Shown one piece after another: positions 34,601-43,000 of a stretch of DNA of 64,000 nt (the stretch's first letter is position 1; the number at the start of each line of letters is the position of its first letter). Below the pieces are notes generated by a model that saw only the letters and a list, made by a program, of their open reading frames with translations, made no database searches and was not told the DNA's origin. A program made the position numbers and the translations under genes. Source of the stretch: Scatophagus argus. Its lineage: Eukaryota > Chordata > Actinopteri > Scatophagidae. Location: NCBI RefSeq assembly GCF_020382885.2, contig NC_058507.1:498501-562500 (forward strand), read 5' to 3'.

Positions 34601-37291
34601 TGCAGCAAACACCAGGGAGTCGTTGTCTCTGAGCCTTGAAAGTTCCAGATCATGGGAAGCACTGAGGGTTTGTTCGTCAATGATGAATCCACGTCTAAGC
34701 TGAGGGCTCCCTGTTTGCATCACCTCCATGCCTTGTTTTAAGTAATCAGACACAAAGTCATCCATGGTACCATACACAACATCTGCTTCATAGACGTCCC
34801 TGCATGATGGATTAGTTTTCTTCATGTTTGTGTCGAGAGAAATTCCGAGGTGCCCGTAGAAGTCAGACCACTCCTTCATTTGCTCTTCCGAGTTATCATC
34901 AGAGCTCAGCACGACGTCCACTTTGTTTCCCATGCAGACCTGTGTGGCGGCAAACATGGCAATGACACACGGGTCTTCCTCCACACCGACCAGCTGTAGC
35001 TCTCCACTGCTCTCCGTCAGCACCAACACACACCACCGCAGCATCTGCTTCACTGTGGGCCACCAACCTTTAGCGTCAAAAACTGCTTTGGAGAGCTGAG
35101 ACAGAAGGATCTGCATGTTGTCCACATTCGAGGTCACACATTTAAAGGAACCTTTCACTAATGATGCACCTTTTGGGGCATTTGAATACTGCAGGACAGC
35201 AGTGATAACATCTTTCATCATATCAGTCACAGAATCATCCAAATTCCAAAACATTTTGATTTCAGCAAGAGCTGCAACTAGACCGCTCTCATCTTTCCTC
35301 CTGAGAGTCTTTTGGAAATCTTGATGGAATCTGTCAGGGCCAGCAGAGTCAAGAGCCTGGATGAGAGGCAGTTTGGATTCATCTGTCCACTCTGGTGACA
35401 GGTCATACAGATGTACCAACTTAAGGACTTCGCTTACTGAAGCGTCCTCTGCATATTTCTGTGACAGAGCTTTGAGCAGAGTCAGAGCCTCCACTGGGGT
35501 CCACTGGTTTGTTTGCACGAGTCTGAGGAGCATTTCACTGGACTCTGAGTGGGCTTCATTGCCATTTAGATGCGTGAGTGTGGATAAGAGAAGCTTCAGG
35601 CACTGGACCTCCATGTTTAAGATGAACACAGAGGCTCCTTCCACTGCACTCTGCAGTGATGATGTGAGGGTGCCCAGGAACTCTAGGAGGAAGAGCTGCT
35701 CAGTGGAAAGCTTGTCTTCAGCCCACTGTTTGGCTATGAGGACTGCGTCAGTATCAGAGCCGCCACAGTCAGTGAAGAAGTGCATCAGGCTCAGATACAA
35801 GGCTTGAGTCAGCAGGAAACTCTCAGTAACATGACATGCTGATTGGCTGATGGATTCCACCAGGGACTGCACACGATTGGAGATGTTTTGCAGGGAAGCT
35901 CCGTCGTGTCTCTCTGGAGACAGGACACACAGCTCTGTGATGAACACCTGAGTGTGCTGCAGAGTGCTGAGGGATGGAGGAGCTCCCATCCATTCATCAA
36001 ACAGGAGTTTGTCCAGGACTGACACGATGGTCCCCAGCTGGTCAGCTGTCAGCTCAGTCAGGCTGAGGTTAAGAAGCGGGACGCTGCATTTCAAAGAGAG
36101 GATTTCTAGAAGTTCATCACAGTCGCTGCCTGATTCGACGGTGGCCTCAAACTCATCCGGATGTTTAATGAGAACATGTTGCTGGGATTCTTCTGAAATG
36201 TCGCTGCTCAGGTTCTCCTGCTGCTCTTCAGCTTGTTGGAGGGATTCTTGTAGTCTTTGATTCAGTTCTTCTCTCCTCCTCTCGTCTTCTCTTCTCTTCC
36301 GTGTCTCTATTTCTCTCTTCATCATCTCTATCTCTCTCTGTCTCTCCTCTCTCATCCATCTCTCTATTTGTCTCATCATCCTCCTCACCTTCTCCCTCTC
36401 CTCTTCTCTCCTCCTCGCCTTCTCCCTCTCCTCTTCTCTCCTCCTCGCCTTCTCTCTCTCCTCTTCTCTCCTCCTCGCCTTCTCTCTCTCCTCTTCTTCT
36501 CTCCTCGCCTTCTCTCTCTCCTCTTCTTCTCTCCTCCTCGCCTTCTCCCTCTCCTCTTCTCTCCTCCTCGCCTTCTCTCTCTCCTCTTCTCTCCTCCTCG
36601 CCTTCTCTCTCTCCTCTTCTCTCCTCCTCGCCTTCTCTCTCTCCTCTTCTTCTCTCCTCCTCGCCTTCTCTCTCTCCTGTTCTCTCCTCCTCGCCTTCTC
36701 CCTCTCCTCTTCTCTCCTCCTCGCCTTCTCTCTCTCCTCTTCTCTTCTCCTCGCCTTCTCTCTCTCCTCTTCTTCTCTCCTCCTCGCCTTCTCCCTCTCC
36801 TCTTCTCTCCTCCTCGCCTTCTCCCTCTCCTCTTCTCTCCTCCTCGCCTTCTCTCTCTCCTGTTCTCTCCTCCTCGCCTTCTCTCTCTCCTCTTCTTCTC
36901 TCCTCGCCTTCTCTCTCTCCTCTTCTTCTCTCCTCGCCTTCTCTCTCTCCTCTTCTTCTCTCCTCGCCTTCTCTCTCTCCGCTTCTCTCCTCCTGTCCTG
37001 CTCTCTCCTTACTTCCTCTTCATCCCTGAACATCCTGTTAAAGCAGCCTGCACACAAGTGCAGTGATAAGAGGTGGTTGAAAAGCAGTAACCCTGGTAAT
37101 ACTGGTAAGAGGAATCCTAAGACCAGGATCCAGGGTGCCCAGGTTGAAGGATCTATGGTGATCCAAGGACTGTAGTATTCGCCATGGTTGTACACGTATA
37201 CGTTGTACCCATGGACAGTTCTTCTCTGTATATCATACTGTGGACGCAGGGCTGCATTACATACGCAGCATCGGCGGTTCGTGTTGCCCAT
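28688..37291 (-). CDS. Giant SecA-like ATPase with tandem motor units and OTU-like protease segment
   Basis: Single coding exon of 2,867 codons. The ATG at 37291 has a strong context (A at -3, G at +4) and follows a good acceptor, so I chose it over the open frame upstream. Residues 1-90: MGNTN start (possible N-myristoylation), CxxC at 8-11 and 80-83, membrane segment about 52-75. About 90-360: REEEREKARR-type repeats forming a charged helix. About 360-940: helical region plus a SecA-type ATPase unit with lost Walker A (K and S replaced by D773, P774). About 940-1850: a second, intact unit with MGTGEGKS (K1204), IIIDEVDS (D1304), YGTTGTLGD, TNLAGRGTDI (1728-1737) and FGRTARKGKPGS (about 1767-1778), all matching SecA motifs. 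TPR-like and membrane-type helices follow (about 2079-2165), then an OTU-like segment (H2559, C2578) and a C-terminal domain with DHQPP (2687) and HH (2747). Vertebrates have no classical SecA, so its role is unknown. An ATP-driven remodelling or defence role is inference. Confidence 0.9.
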   Translation of the reverse strand: MGNTNRRCCVCNAALRPQYDIQRRTVHGYNVYVYNHGEYYSPWITIDPSTWAPWILVLGFLLPVLPGLLLFNHLLSLHLCAGCFNRMFRDEEEVRREQDRRREAEREKARREEEEREKARREEEEREKARREEEEREKARRREQEREKARRREEEREKARRREEEREKARRREEEEREKARRREEEREKARRREEEREKARRREQEREKARRREEEEREKARRREEEREKARRREEEREKARRREEEREKARRREEEEREKARREEEEREKARRREEEREKARRREEEREKARRREEEREKVRRMMRQIERWMREERQREIEMMKREIETRKRREDERRREELNQRLQESLQQAEEQQENLSSDISEESQQHVLIKHPDEFEATVESGSDCDELLEILSLKCSVPLLNLSLTELTADQLGTIVSVLDKLLFDEWMGAPPSLSTLQHTQVFITELCVLSPERHDGASLQNISNRVQSLVESISQSACHVTESFLLTQALYLSLMHFFTDCGGSDTDAVLIAKQWAEDKLSTEQLFLLEFLGTLTSSLQSAVEGASVFILNMEVQCLKLLLSTLTHLNGNEAHSESSEMLLRLVQTNQWTPVEALTLLKALSQKYAEDASVSEVLKLVHLYDLSPEWTDESKLPLIQALDSAGPDRFHQDFQKTLRRKDESGLVAALAEIKMFWNLDDSVTDMMKDVITAVLQYSNAPKGASLVKGSFKCVTSNVDNMQILLSQLSKAVFDAKGWWPTVKQMLRWCVLVLTESSGELQLVGVEEDPCVIAMFAATQVCMGNKVDVVLSSDDNSEEQMKEWSDFYGHLGISLDTNMKKTNPSCRDVYEADVVYGTMDDFVSDYLKQGMEVMQTGSPQLRRGFIIDEQTLSASHDLELSRLRDNDSLVFAADVLQSLMSEFYSEDMELKRRFIKTLFQVLHTNMSNNTNTDNKMITILKIITGNRHLCNEAITLTFLENLLEGITETESEKNRASAGRWCLEILFACVEQFHTTNEQAKELLQMVSNLDAQRLWSPVEALNLLGTLTDHHYDKDCISIMKILHMMETYQVSSKWTDESNRSIHQLLDSFKTKNLIKHLEKSLRDEKVKSIDTLFDEIRQMKDIDEQTLSKSYSTVTHVTNLIKTGEIKKHTDVKRAKELSHSTNTEDLQELLAVLCNAVHLRKAERKWWPRANQMISWCLMALCDTGKLLEMGTGEGKSCVIAMFAALRALRGEKVDVVSSSSVLCQRDAEEWANFFKYFGITADTNTNKSEDKDRKQCYQKDVVYGTIETFAADHLRQIFEMKDVRPDRSYQCIIIDEVDSLLLDQGVQLTYLSSPMVSMQHLNVILTMIWGHVSQYGFLSAGDQTFVHGPPASFFKAIFDSIDTEGTEINDPLDILRIAEASNTVPEGFTEDICQSGQEELLRRLKTVSQEAVVDFLREMEDYVPYGFTVYTLDDKGLLCLRKRSSYSSQDIQELTFLVLGEGLCCTLYDSEEILIKPIAELISAKIQYTPCTNEADKISIPGFMKNLVEKKVSVWVQNAFLAKQLKEGQEYVIENDNVCPVDFRSTGIVELNKKWGDGLQQFVEIKHQIKLSTISTVTNYISNISFFEKYQGKIYGTTGTLGDNTDLLFLQNLYPTLSACKIPTFNRKKLFEVQGALEASSEEWKSEIKHAVMAQISPNSYRDGRAALVICESINKATEIYNELKESIPGEIILYCRSDADSLSKIEKELLPGDVIVATNLAGRGTDIKVSHQVNNSGGLFVILSFLSDNTRVELQAFGRTARKGKPGSAQVIVSTEHLQQSFRTASSLEEAKSTREKLAVEKINHMMNEVTELKLREDLFSEYLKTLQDIQKNTDEDEKRAVVAILNEFWGVWLQTKSEEIDQLKRNELEKSLKADLSLAKSQCQSQTSPCSSIYHYIKFGNVALSEKKWDISNRLFEKAMKLDESWAAIAFYSHAYCTIKQKNADYLTKAKADLTKAQNSLKYLSEESVLCLQFVKMSSTSSANSSPTSLEKQLTNKCSMLSFFDKNISEAIQKLDDLKEKGRDATVNRSTVFSLVSSADEDLQVEAYNLYNQGLKYVFSVEEEPRFPWEAVLVFSLGVVQIVGGALLIAFTYGTFAQVGMELIAEGISDCIYGIESMVTGEFSWKSWALNKAISIGVSLIGFGVGKLIAKGFKACKMSVQGFGKQLKLMPKFLSRQAKDGLSAVAKIQMKNVVKYTGKKMTEQVIFYGFAKAEEALLKKILNNIENNVKERVVNNVKANVENKPLATLVDLIILSHIEDEQQLHELLKDKNRRSELLAIFTKLSNAAIQPFYADLGWQNKLHSSLSTVMDRAKQEAKGKAYAILTAIQVVHMGALLTDASIAVYNLSTKFFSNFNEQLNTFKKQKGFSEKVKTNELSALDIEMLREFKQEIDESISALLAKAVTEVFHQKFSSHLVSYIQGKVHGVISKHVRKGLKTDRTENLLRVAQNNRYISYMPGDHKSTLQHAGESGQYSQAHAENIRDSQTAGTLLDIRVLAEETGTKVVILTPDSNGKLTKMQELSPTTKPASQTVTLIYRPKSAQYPDGHYDVHINNQTVSIVNEEKSCLFHALARGLKPEASEGEIALEAAHLRSVEADALLRHPDQWEPFIKRKQWSEAIRGGDWFMLVGALRKRIKKIKENREVLEKEVGKVKVYKELKKHTSQNQGIGQFINADHQPPVSCILEARKKNQNSKLAEAMLEVGTSSSPLDTKLIPGVHKDHGLGLPTVYVPKEIHHEFPSTKSPAFRQLLANTISNDDVVGSLKLTILGGMPRFRLNSTKNFKDFQNNKMSQTRLNTFEKSFQQHSIKIVDSWFSSLQSKGVMTDKHRADITTWIIKEGYNNQNDPHRNQVSNLL
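36260..37020 (-). repeat. Coding minisatellite encoding an Arg/Glu/Lys helix
   Basis: Tandem 24-30-bp units, whose plus strand reads CTTCTCTCTCTCCTCTTCTC plus CTCCTCGC, inside the SecA-like ORF. They translate to about 25 copies of EREKARREEE or EREKARRRE. All unit lengths are multiples of three, so the frame is preserved. Such alternating Glu and Arg/Lys sequence forms stable single alpha-helices or coiled coils. Copy number is likely to vary between individuals. Confidence 0.9.
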
Positions 37292-37336
37292 TTTGGATGG
37301 CGTGCTGAGCGGCCGAGCGATGCTTCTCTTGTGTTT

Positions 37337-38419
37337 CTGTGACAGGAAACAGCAGAAGAAGAAACGTGACGTGAGGAACCTGCTGCTTTGATTCCTGGTG
37401 AACAGGACGCTGGCCTGTCTTTCGGTCTGTCCTTCTGTCTGTCTCTCAGTCTGTGTCCCTCTTTGTGTCTCAGTCTGTGTCATTATCTCAATCTGTCTCC
37501 TAGTCTGTCTGTCAATCTGTCTCTCAGTCTGTGTCTCTAAGTCTGTTGCTCAGTCTGTCTTTCAGTCTGTCTCTCAGTCCATGGCCCTCTCTGATTCTCA
37601 GTCTGTCTCTCAGTCTGTGCCTCTAAATCTGTCTCTCAGTCTGTCTTTCCATGTGTCTGTCAGTCCGTGTCCCTCTCTGACTCTCAGTCTGTGTCTCAGT
37701 CTGTGTCTCTCTCTGAGTTTCAGTCTGTGTCCCTCTCCATGTCTCAGTCTGTGTCCCTCTCTGACTCTCAGTCTGTGTCTCAGTCTGTGTCCCTCTCTGA
37801 CTCTCAGTCTGTGTCTCTCAAAGCCCAGCTCTTTCCTCCCCTCCTGTTTCCTCCTCTTGTGAACTTGTGTGAATTTACTTTAGTTCAGTGTGCATCCAGC
37901 TGGACTTCAGTTACATTAAAGTGTTCTGAACTGTTATGTTTCATGTGAAAATGTTTTCATCAGACCACCAGTGAGAACTGAAACAGTAGCCCCACGTGTC
38001 TATGAGAACAGGGACTGTTTTATGTAACCGGACAGCTAATGTGGACACATTTCGACTGATGTATGAAGTCGTTTAAGTGCGATTTATAAATAAAATTCTT
38101 ATTAAAATGAAGATGTTTTTTCTTCACATGCGGAATATTTTGAAGAATCATTAATGGATCCCTAAGAACTTTAAACAATACTGTATTTGTCTCTTGTTCG
38201 ACCCAGTCGGCTCCTGTCAGCGTGCCCGTAAAGCCACTCGCCGTTTTAATCGGACCTTGAACTGCCCTTCCCCGAGTGAAAGCCCCTTCCTGCTGCCCCC
38301 CGCCGGGACGCCAGCTTCGCCTGTTTTACTTCGGCTCTTTCTCAGCAAAAACAAAGCTGAAACTGGTCTGTGGCCACGACATGAATAATATAATCAATAA
38401 TATAATCACATTACATTAC
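37337..38419 (-). other. Predicted intron in the 5' UTR of the SecA-like gene
   Basis: Donor AAG|GTAATG (GT at 38419-38418). Acceptor TTTCTTCTTCTGCTGTTTCC then TGTCACAG ending at 37337. The intron contains a TCTGTCTCTCAGTCTGTG minisatellite (37412-37822). The splice joins a short leader to an exon whose first productive ATG is 45 bases in. It is predicted from consensus quality only. Confidence 0.6.
37412..37822. repeat. CAGTCTGTGTCCCTCTCTGACTCT minisatellite
   Basis: Irregular tandem repeats of CTCAGTCTGTGTC and CCTCTCTGACT words, about 410 bp, within the predicted 5' UTR intron of the SecA-like gene. Leu/Ser/Val-rich open frames on the plus strand are artefacts. Confidence 0.9.
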
Positions 38420-38504
38420 CTTCAGCTGGGACTGTGAGACAAAAGACTGCGGTCAAGCCATCCTCCTGTTTTCAAGTGCATCTACGCCGCAACTCGTAGA
38501 AAGT
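38420..38504 (-). other. Predicted non-coding exon 1 of the SecA-like gene, with uORFs
   Basis: The start is placed about 30 bases below the TATA box and the end is at the donor after 38420. It contains two upstream ORFs: 19 codons from an ATG at 38481 to TGA at 38424-38422, and a minimal ATG-GCT-TGA from 38461. Both terminate before the intron, so the main ATG would be reached only by leaky scanning or re-initiation. The transcription start is inferred. Confidence 0.5.
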
Positions 38505-38509
38505 GAAAC
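38499..38509 (-). promoter_or_regulatory. ISRE-like motif, proximal
   Basis: Plus-strand GAAAGTGAAAC, followed by GGAAAC at 38511-38516, giving three GAAA-type half sites at IRF spacing. This fits the interferon-stimulated response element consensus GAAANNGAAA. It overlaps the predicted start site. Confidence 0.6.
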
Positions 38510-38528
38510 AGGAAACGCCCAGAGCGCT

Positions 38529-38534
38529 CTTATA
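38529..38534 (-). promoter_or_regulatory. TATA box of the SecA-like gene
   Basis: Minus-strand GATATAAGAG, with TATAAG at 38534-38529, between the two ISRE-like motifs. It predicts initiation near 38504. Confidence 0.55.
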
Positions 38535-38547
38535 TCGACGTCCGGCA

Positions 38548-38561
38548 AGTGAAAGTGAAAG
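38548..38561 (-). promoter_or_regulatory. ISRE-like motif, distal
   Basis: Plus-strand AGTGAAAGTGAAAG, core GAAAGTGAAA at 38551-38560, about 50 bp upstream of the predicted start. Binding by IRF family members or ISGF3 would be expected for such a site. A CCAAT box (minus strand, 38662-38658) lies a further 100 bp upstream. Confidence 0.65.
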
Positions 38562-38662
38562 TATGTGAGGCGTCTGAAGGCGAGAGAGTCCAATGAAAGG
38601 GGCCAGATCGTTCCTTCACAGCCAAACACACTTTGTCGCAACATATCACTAGTTCTGATTGG

Positions 38663-39733
38663 CCTAAAGTTGCTGGTGGGCGTGGCAAAGATTACATGAC
38701 GTGAATGAAGAAGGAGACATTAGATGACCTGGAGTGACTGTGCAGTTATGGGCCAACAGTTCGGCCCGGTTCGGCCCAGTTCATCCACGTGACTTGGAGC
38801 ACATTTACATATTTCTATTGTCTCTAATATCTAATTTAATGCAGAAGTCAGCGTTAAAGTTCAAATGTGCACAGTTCTGAACATTAAAATCACAGTATAG
38901 GTAGTAGTAGTAAGTATAAAAACTAAACAAAAACTCAAATGATTCAAAAAGGGTTTGGATCCAGAATGCAGGACTCAAACACAGAAACCATGGGACGGCT
39001 TGGGAGTCTTCATTTACAACATTTGCAGTTTTGAGAGTCCTTATCTTGACTTGTCCTGTAATGGAGTATTTCCTGAGTCTGGTGCAGGAAGCAGGAAGCT
39101 GTGGCTGATTTGATCGGCTGAAACTTTCCTGATGGGATGTTTCTCTCTTCTTATTTATTGTCACGTTTATATGCAACAGGTCTGATGAACTAAATATTCA
39201 TGAAACTCATTGGAACCTTCACTGCTTCTATTCAGGTTTCACTTGTACCTTTTTTGATAGATGGACTTAAACAAATGTGCATACTCTGCTTTTTAAAACC
39301 TCAAAAAAAGTCACTTTAACAGTATAAACATACTATTTTCACTGATCACTCATACGAGTGTCAGCTTTCGATTTCAGTCACTGTGAGTGCACGTGCGCTA
39401 ATGTCCCAGCCAAACTATATTTTGTAGTGTAACAACACTTTAACACTTTAACAACAGGACCAGAGTGGGAAACCAGGAGGTTCACACTAAAATATGACTA
39501 AATGTCCTGAGCAAATAGAAGGAATAAGAACTAAAGCCCTTCATTTCTGCAGCAGCCAGGATCAGACGGGTGAGTTAAAGAAATTTTTCCACAAAGTTTA
39601 AAAACACTGACATGCTGTCGTCTAACACAACAAACAGCTTGCAGATTACGTGATGAGTAGCAGACTGAAGTCCAGGCAGCCAAACAACACATCCTGAGAA
39701 GCTTACAGACTCACACGTCAGAATGCGTTTCCT
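38663..39733. other. Gap between the SecA-like promoter and slc3a2
   Basis: No coding sequence seen. AT-rich non-coding DNA. Confidence 0.5.
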
Positions 39734-39744
39734 TTTATTTTATT
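39734..39744 (-). terminator. slc3a2: Polyadenylation signals of slc3a2
   Basis: Two overlapping AATAAA hexamers on the minus strand, about 330 bases past the slc3a2 stop codon. Confidence 0.6.
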
Positions 39745-40074
39745 CTTCCTTTGTTCTCAGAGAGCACAATATGGAGGGAGCAGGAGTCATCACATCAAAA
39801 CATTGATATTCAACATCTGTTCATTTTTCAGCTGGCTCGTTTCAGTGTTCCCTACTGCTGCATCTCACTGCAAAATGTGACTTTAGTGGGAAAAAATGGA
39901 AAAAAGTCAAAAATGTTATGCTAATCTGATCAATGCTAACATGCTAACAGCAGAACACAAGCCTATTCGTAATGGAGGGAGCTGCTATTCTCACAGACAC
40001 ATTTCTTAGTCTACATTTGTTCATGCACTTCAGTGACTCTCATCATCACGTGGAGGGGAAACAGAGTCTCAGCT

Positions 40075-43000
40075 CTACCCACTGTAGGGAAAGCTGAGGA
40101 GCGCGGCCTGTCCGGGGCCGAGGCGCAGGTCCGTCAGGTCCACGCTGCTGTCCGCAGGCAGGGCGCTGCTGTTGGTGCTGAGGACGACCGCGGCCCGCCG
40201 AGGCAGCGCCGCGTCGCTCAGCCGCAGGACCGCCGCCTCCTCCGCCCAGTTGAAGGCGGCCACGTAACGCTCACTCTGATCCCAGACCCGCAGGTAGGCC
40301 AGGGAGGATGAGGAGTTGGAGAGCGGGAGGAAGTCTCCGAACAGCAGGGAGCGCTCTTTAGCACGACGCTCACTCAGACCGCGGAAAAAGTCGCGGCAGG
40401 ACAAACGCTCAGCCCTCTCTTCCTGTACGCGAAGAGGATCAACACACGGTACTGATGATCACAACACAATACTACAACTGTTACTAAGAGCGCTGCTGGT
40501 ACTGCAATTAGTAGTAGTAATACTGCAGAAAAAACTGCAACAGCACAGATGCTCTTCTCCTTATACCATTACTACTAATACTTTTACCACTACTACTAGA
40601 AGTACTGTTACTCATAAAACTGCTCCTACGGCTTCTATTAAAACAAATCCTTCTAGCTCTACTACCACTGCAGCTACTAATGTTACTTTAACAACCACTG
40701 ATGTCTCTACTGCCATGCAGCTTCTGCTCGCATTAGTATTAACTGTTACTAGTACTTGTACTACTGCTGCTGCTAAACTTGCTGCTACTACTATTATGAC
40801 TACAATTAATACTAGTGCTTCGGCTATACTAGTTTTACTGTCTCAACTAGGATGCCAGCTGCTGGTACTGAACATAATGGCACTAAAACTCATTTTACTG
40901 CTAATTGTGCTTCTTCTATCACTTACACTCAGTTTTCATGTTATTCTGTGTTTTTTCCACTTCCTTGCCAGTGCAAAAAGTTTCAGGACGCAGTAACATG
41001 CGGTATCTCATGATGTGTCTGTTTACCTGTAGAGTCCCATTCAGCTCCTCATCAGAGTCCCAAAGCATTCTGGGAAACTTGGTGCCCTGGAGCATAAATG
41101 GCAGAGGAGACGGGTCAACGGGGACACGTTTGTTCATCCGTCTGTTTTCCATCTTTTTCTTTTGTTAAATTCAATTAATTTGTATTTGTCCTCACCTCGT
41201 CCATCAGGCCGATCTCGTCTCCATAGTTGATGATGGGGGTCCCGGGCAGCGTGAGCAGCAGCAGCTGGTGCAGTTTGACCAGAGCCGGGCCCACCAGAGA
41301 CGCCAGGTGACCCTCGGCCCGCCCCCCCAGGCTCCACGCCAGCTTGGTCTGGCTGTGGGACAAATACAAGAGCTGGAGGGACTGAGCGCGCTCCGTGGCG
41401 TCTGTGCTGCCGGGTCGGAGGACCCTGGAGATCAGCAGGTCGACGCCGGTGGAGGAGAGGAGGGCGGACACGTCTTCAGCTGAAGAGCGATCTGTCACAC
41501 CAATCAGGACTCTGAAAGACACAATCAAGCTTTGTTTTATGATGTCCACATTTTTAGGCCATTGTTTTAGGTTGCTTTTAGATGTTTTCAGATTCCATCT
41601 GTTTAAACTAAAACTGCAAACATGGAGACAGTAGGAGGTTGTTGAAGGTCACCTCAACGCTCTCATCTTTTCCACAAAAAGTCTCTTCCTCGTCTTTCAA
41701 CTTTCCCCAACAAATTTATAGAAACGGCCGGAAGCAGTTTAAACATTCGTTTGTTCTACTTTTTATGTGACAATCAGCTGTCCCAGTCCTGACTGACGCC
41801 GGACCCGTCAGGAACAGGATAAGCTGGACTTGGTCCCACGAACGGTCTGACAGTCCGGTGTCTGACCTCTTGTTGGGACGCTCGTCTGTCCCGTTCTGGA
41901 CGATGGCTCGGATGTCGGACCACAGTGAAGGCACCACGCTGGCCACCCGCTCCACCCCCAACAGCTGCACCCCATCCACACCTTCATTCATCCAGAAGAC
42001 CAGAGCAGACTGAGGAGGGACAGAGACAGCAGTTAAACACAACAACAGCGCCCTCTGCTGTCTCACACGGGTCAGCTCAGGTCTGTTCATCGAATCAGCA
42101 CACAAACTACAATAACTAACTTCCTGCTGTTGTTACACCACCTGCAGGCACCTGTCGGCCTCCCGTCACACGGTCTCACCTCTCCCCCTCCGTGCCCCGC
42201 CCCCCAGCCTGAAAACCTCTGTCCTCAGGACTCCCAGCTCACTGCTGGACCGCATGTGTGAGAGCTCACCTTCAGCCTCTCAGCCACGTTGGTCACACTG
42301 ATGTTGGAGAACCAGGGACCAGATGATCCCTGGTAGTTAGGAGTCAGATCCAGAACCACAGAAATGCCTGCAGAAGCAGAGAAAATGTAAGATACAAAGT
42401 GTGTGAAGTACTGGTACTTCACTCGAGGTTTTTCTCTGCTCTTTTATTGAACAACTGGAAGGAAAATGTTTGATTTATTGGCTGTACGTAGTTTGTCTCC
42501 AAGTTCCTGAATGTTCATGTAATGTGCAACTTGATTTTAACCCCCCACAGACTGAAAATTCATGAACTGAATTAACTCACTGAAACACACAAATGTTCTG
42601 ACTTTGTGCAAGAAAAAAATTTGTGGTTGTTTATATGAATTATTAACCCATTAATAAGCATGTAAACCATAAAAATAACATCAAAAATTCCAAGCGAAAT
42701 CCCATCAGCCCCCAACGTCTCAGTCTCTGCCGTGTTTAAGTGATAATGATTCGTAATGTGCTTCACTATCTTATCAGTATTTGTACTTGCCCTTCTTATG
42801 AGCAGCCTGGACGAGGCCTTTAAACTGCTCCAGGGTGCCGACCTCAGGGGAAATCTCCTCAAACCTCAGGCTCATGGCGTCGTCTGCCGGGGCAACGTGG
42901 ATCGGACCGACCACCAGACCTCTCACCTTCAGCTGAGACAGACTGGCGACCTTCTGCTCCAGGCCTGAGGAGGAAGAGGAGGAGGACACGAGGTGTGACT

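Noticed and set aside
36257-37066. Plus-strand Leu/Ser/Pro frames
   Set aside because: Antisense shadow of the charged repeat in the SecA-like coding exon.
28688-37483. Bacterial contamination as source of the SecA-like frame
   Set aside because: The locus has vertebrate-type promoter and splice signals, sits between fish transposons and slc3a2, and encodes eukaryotic-style additions absent from bacterial SecA.
37292-37483. 64-residue N-terminal extension of the SecA-like frame
   Set aside because: It starts in the minisatellite without a conserved start and crosses a strong splice acceptor at 37337, so it is most likely intronic.
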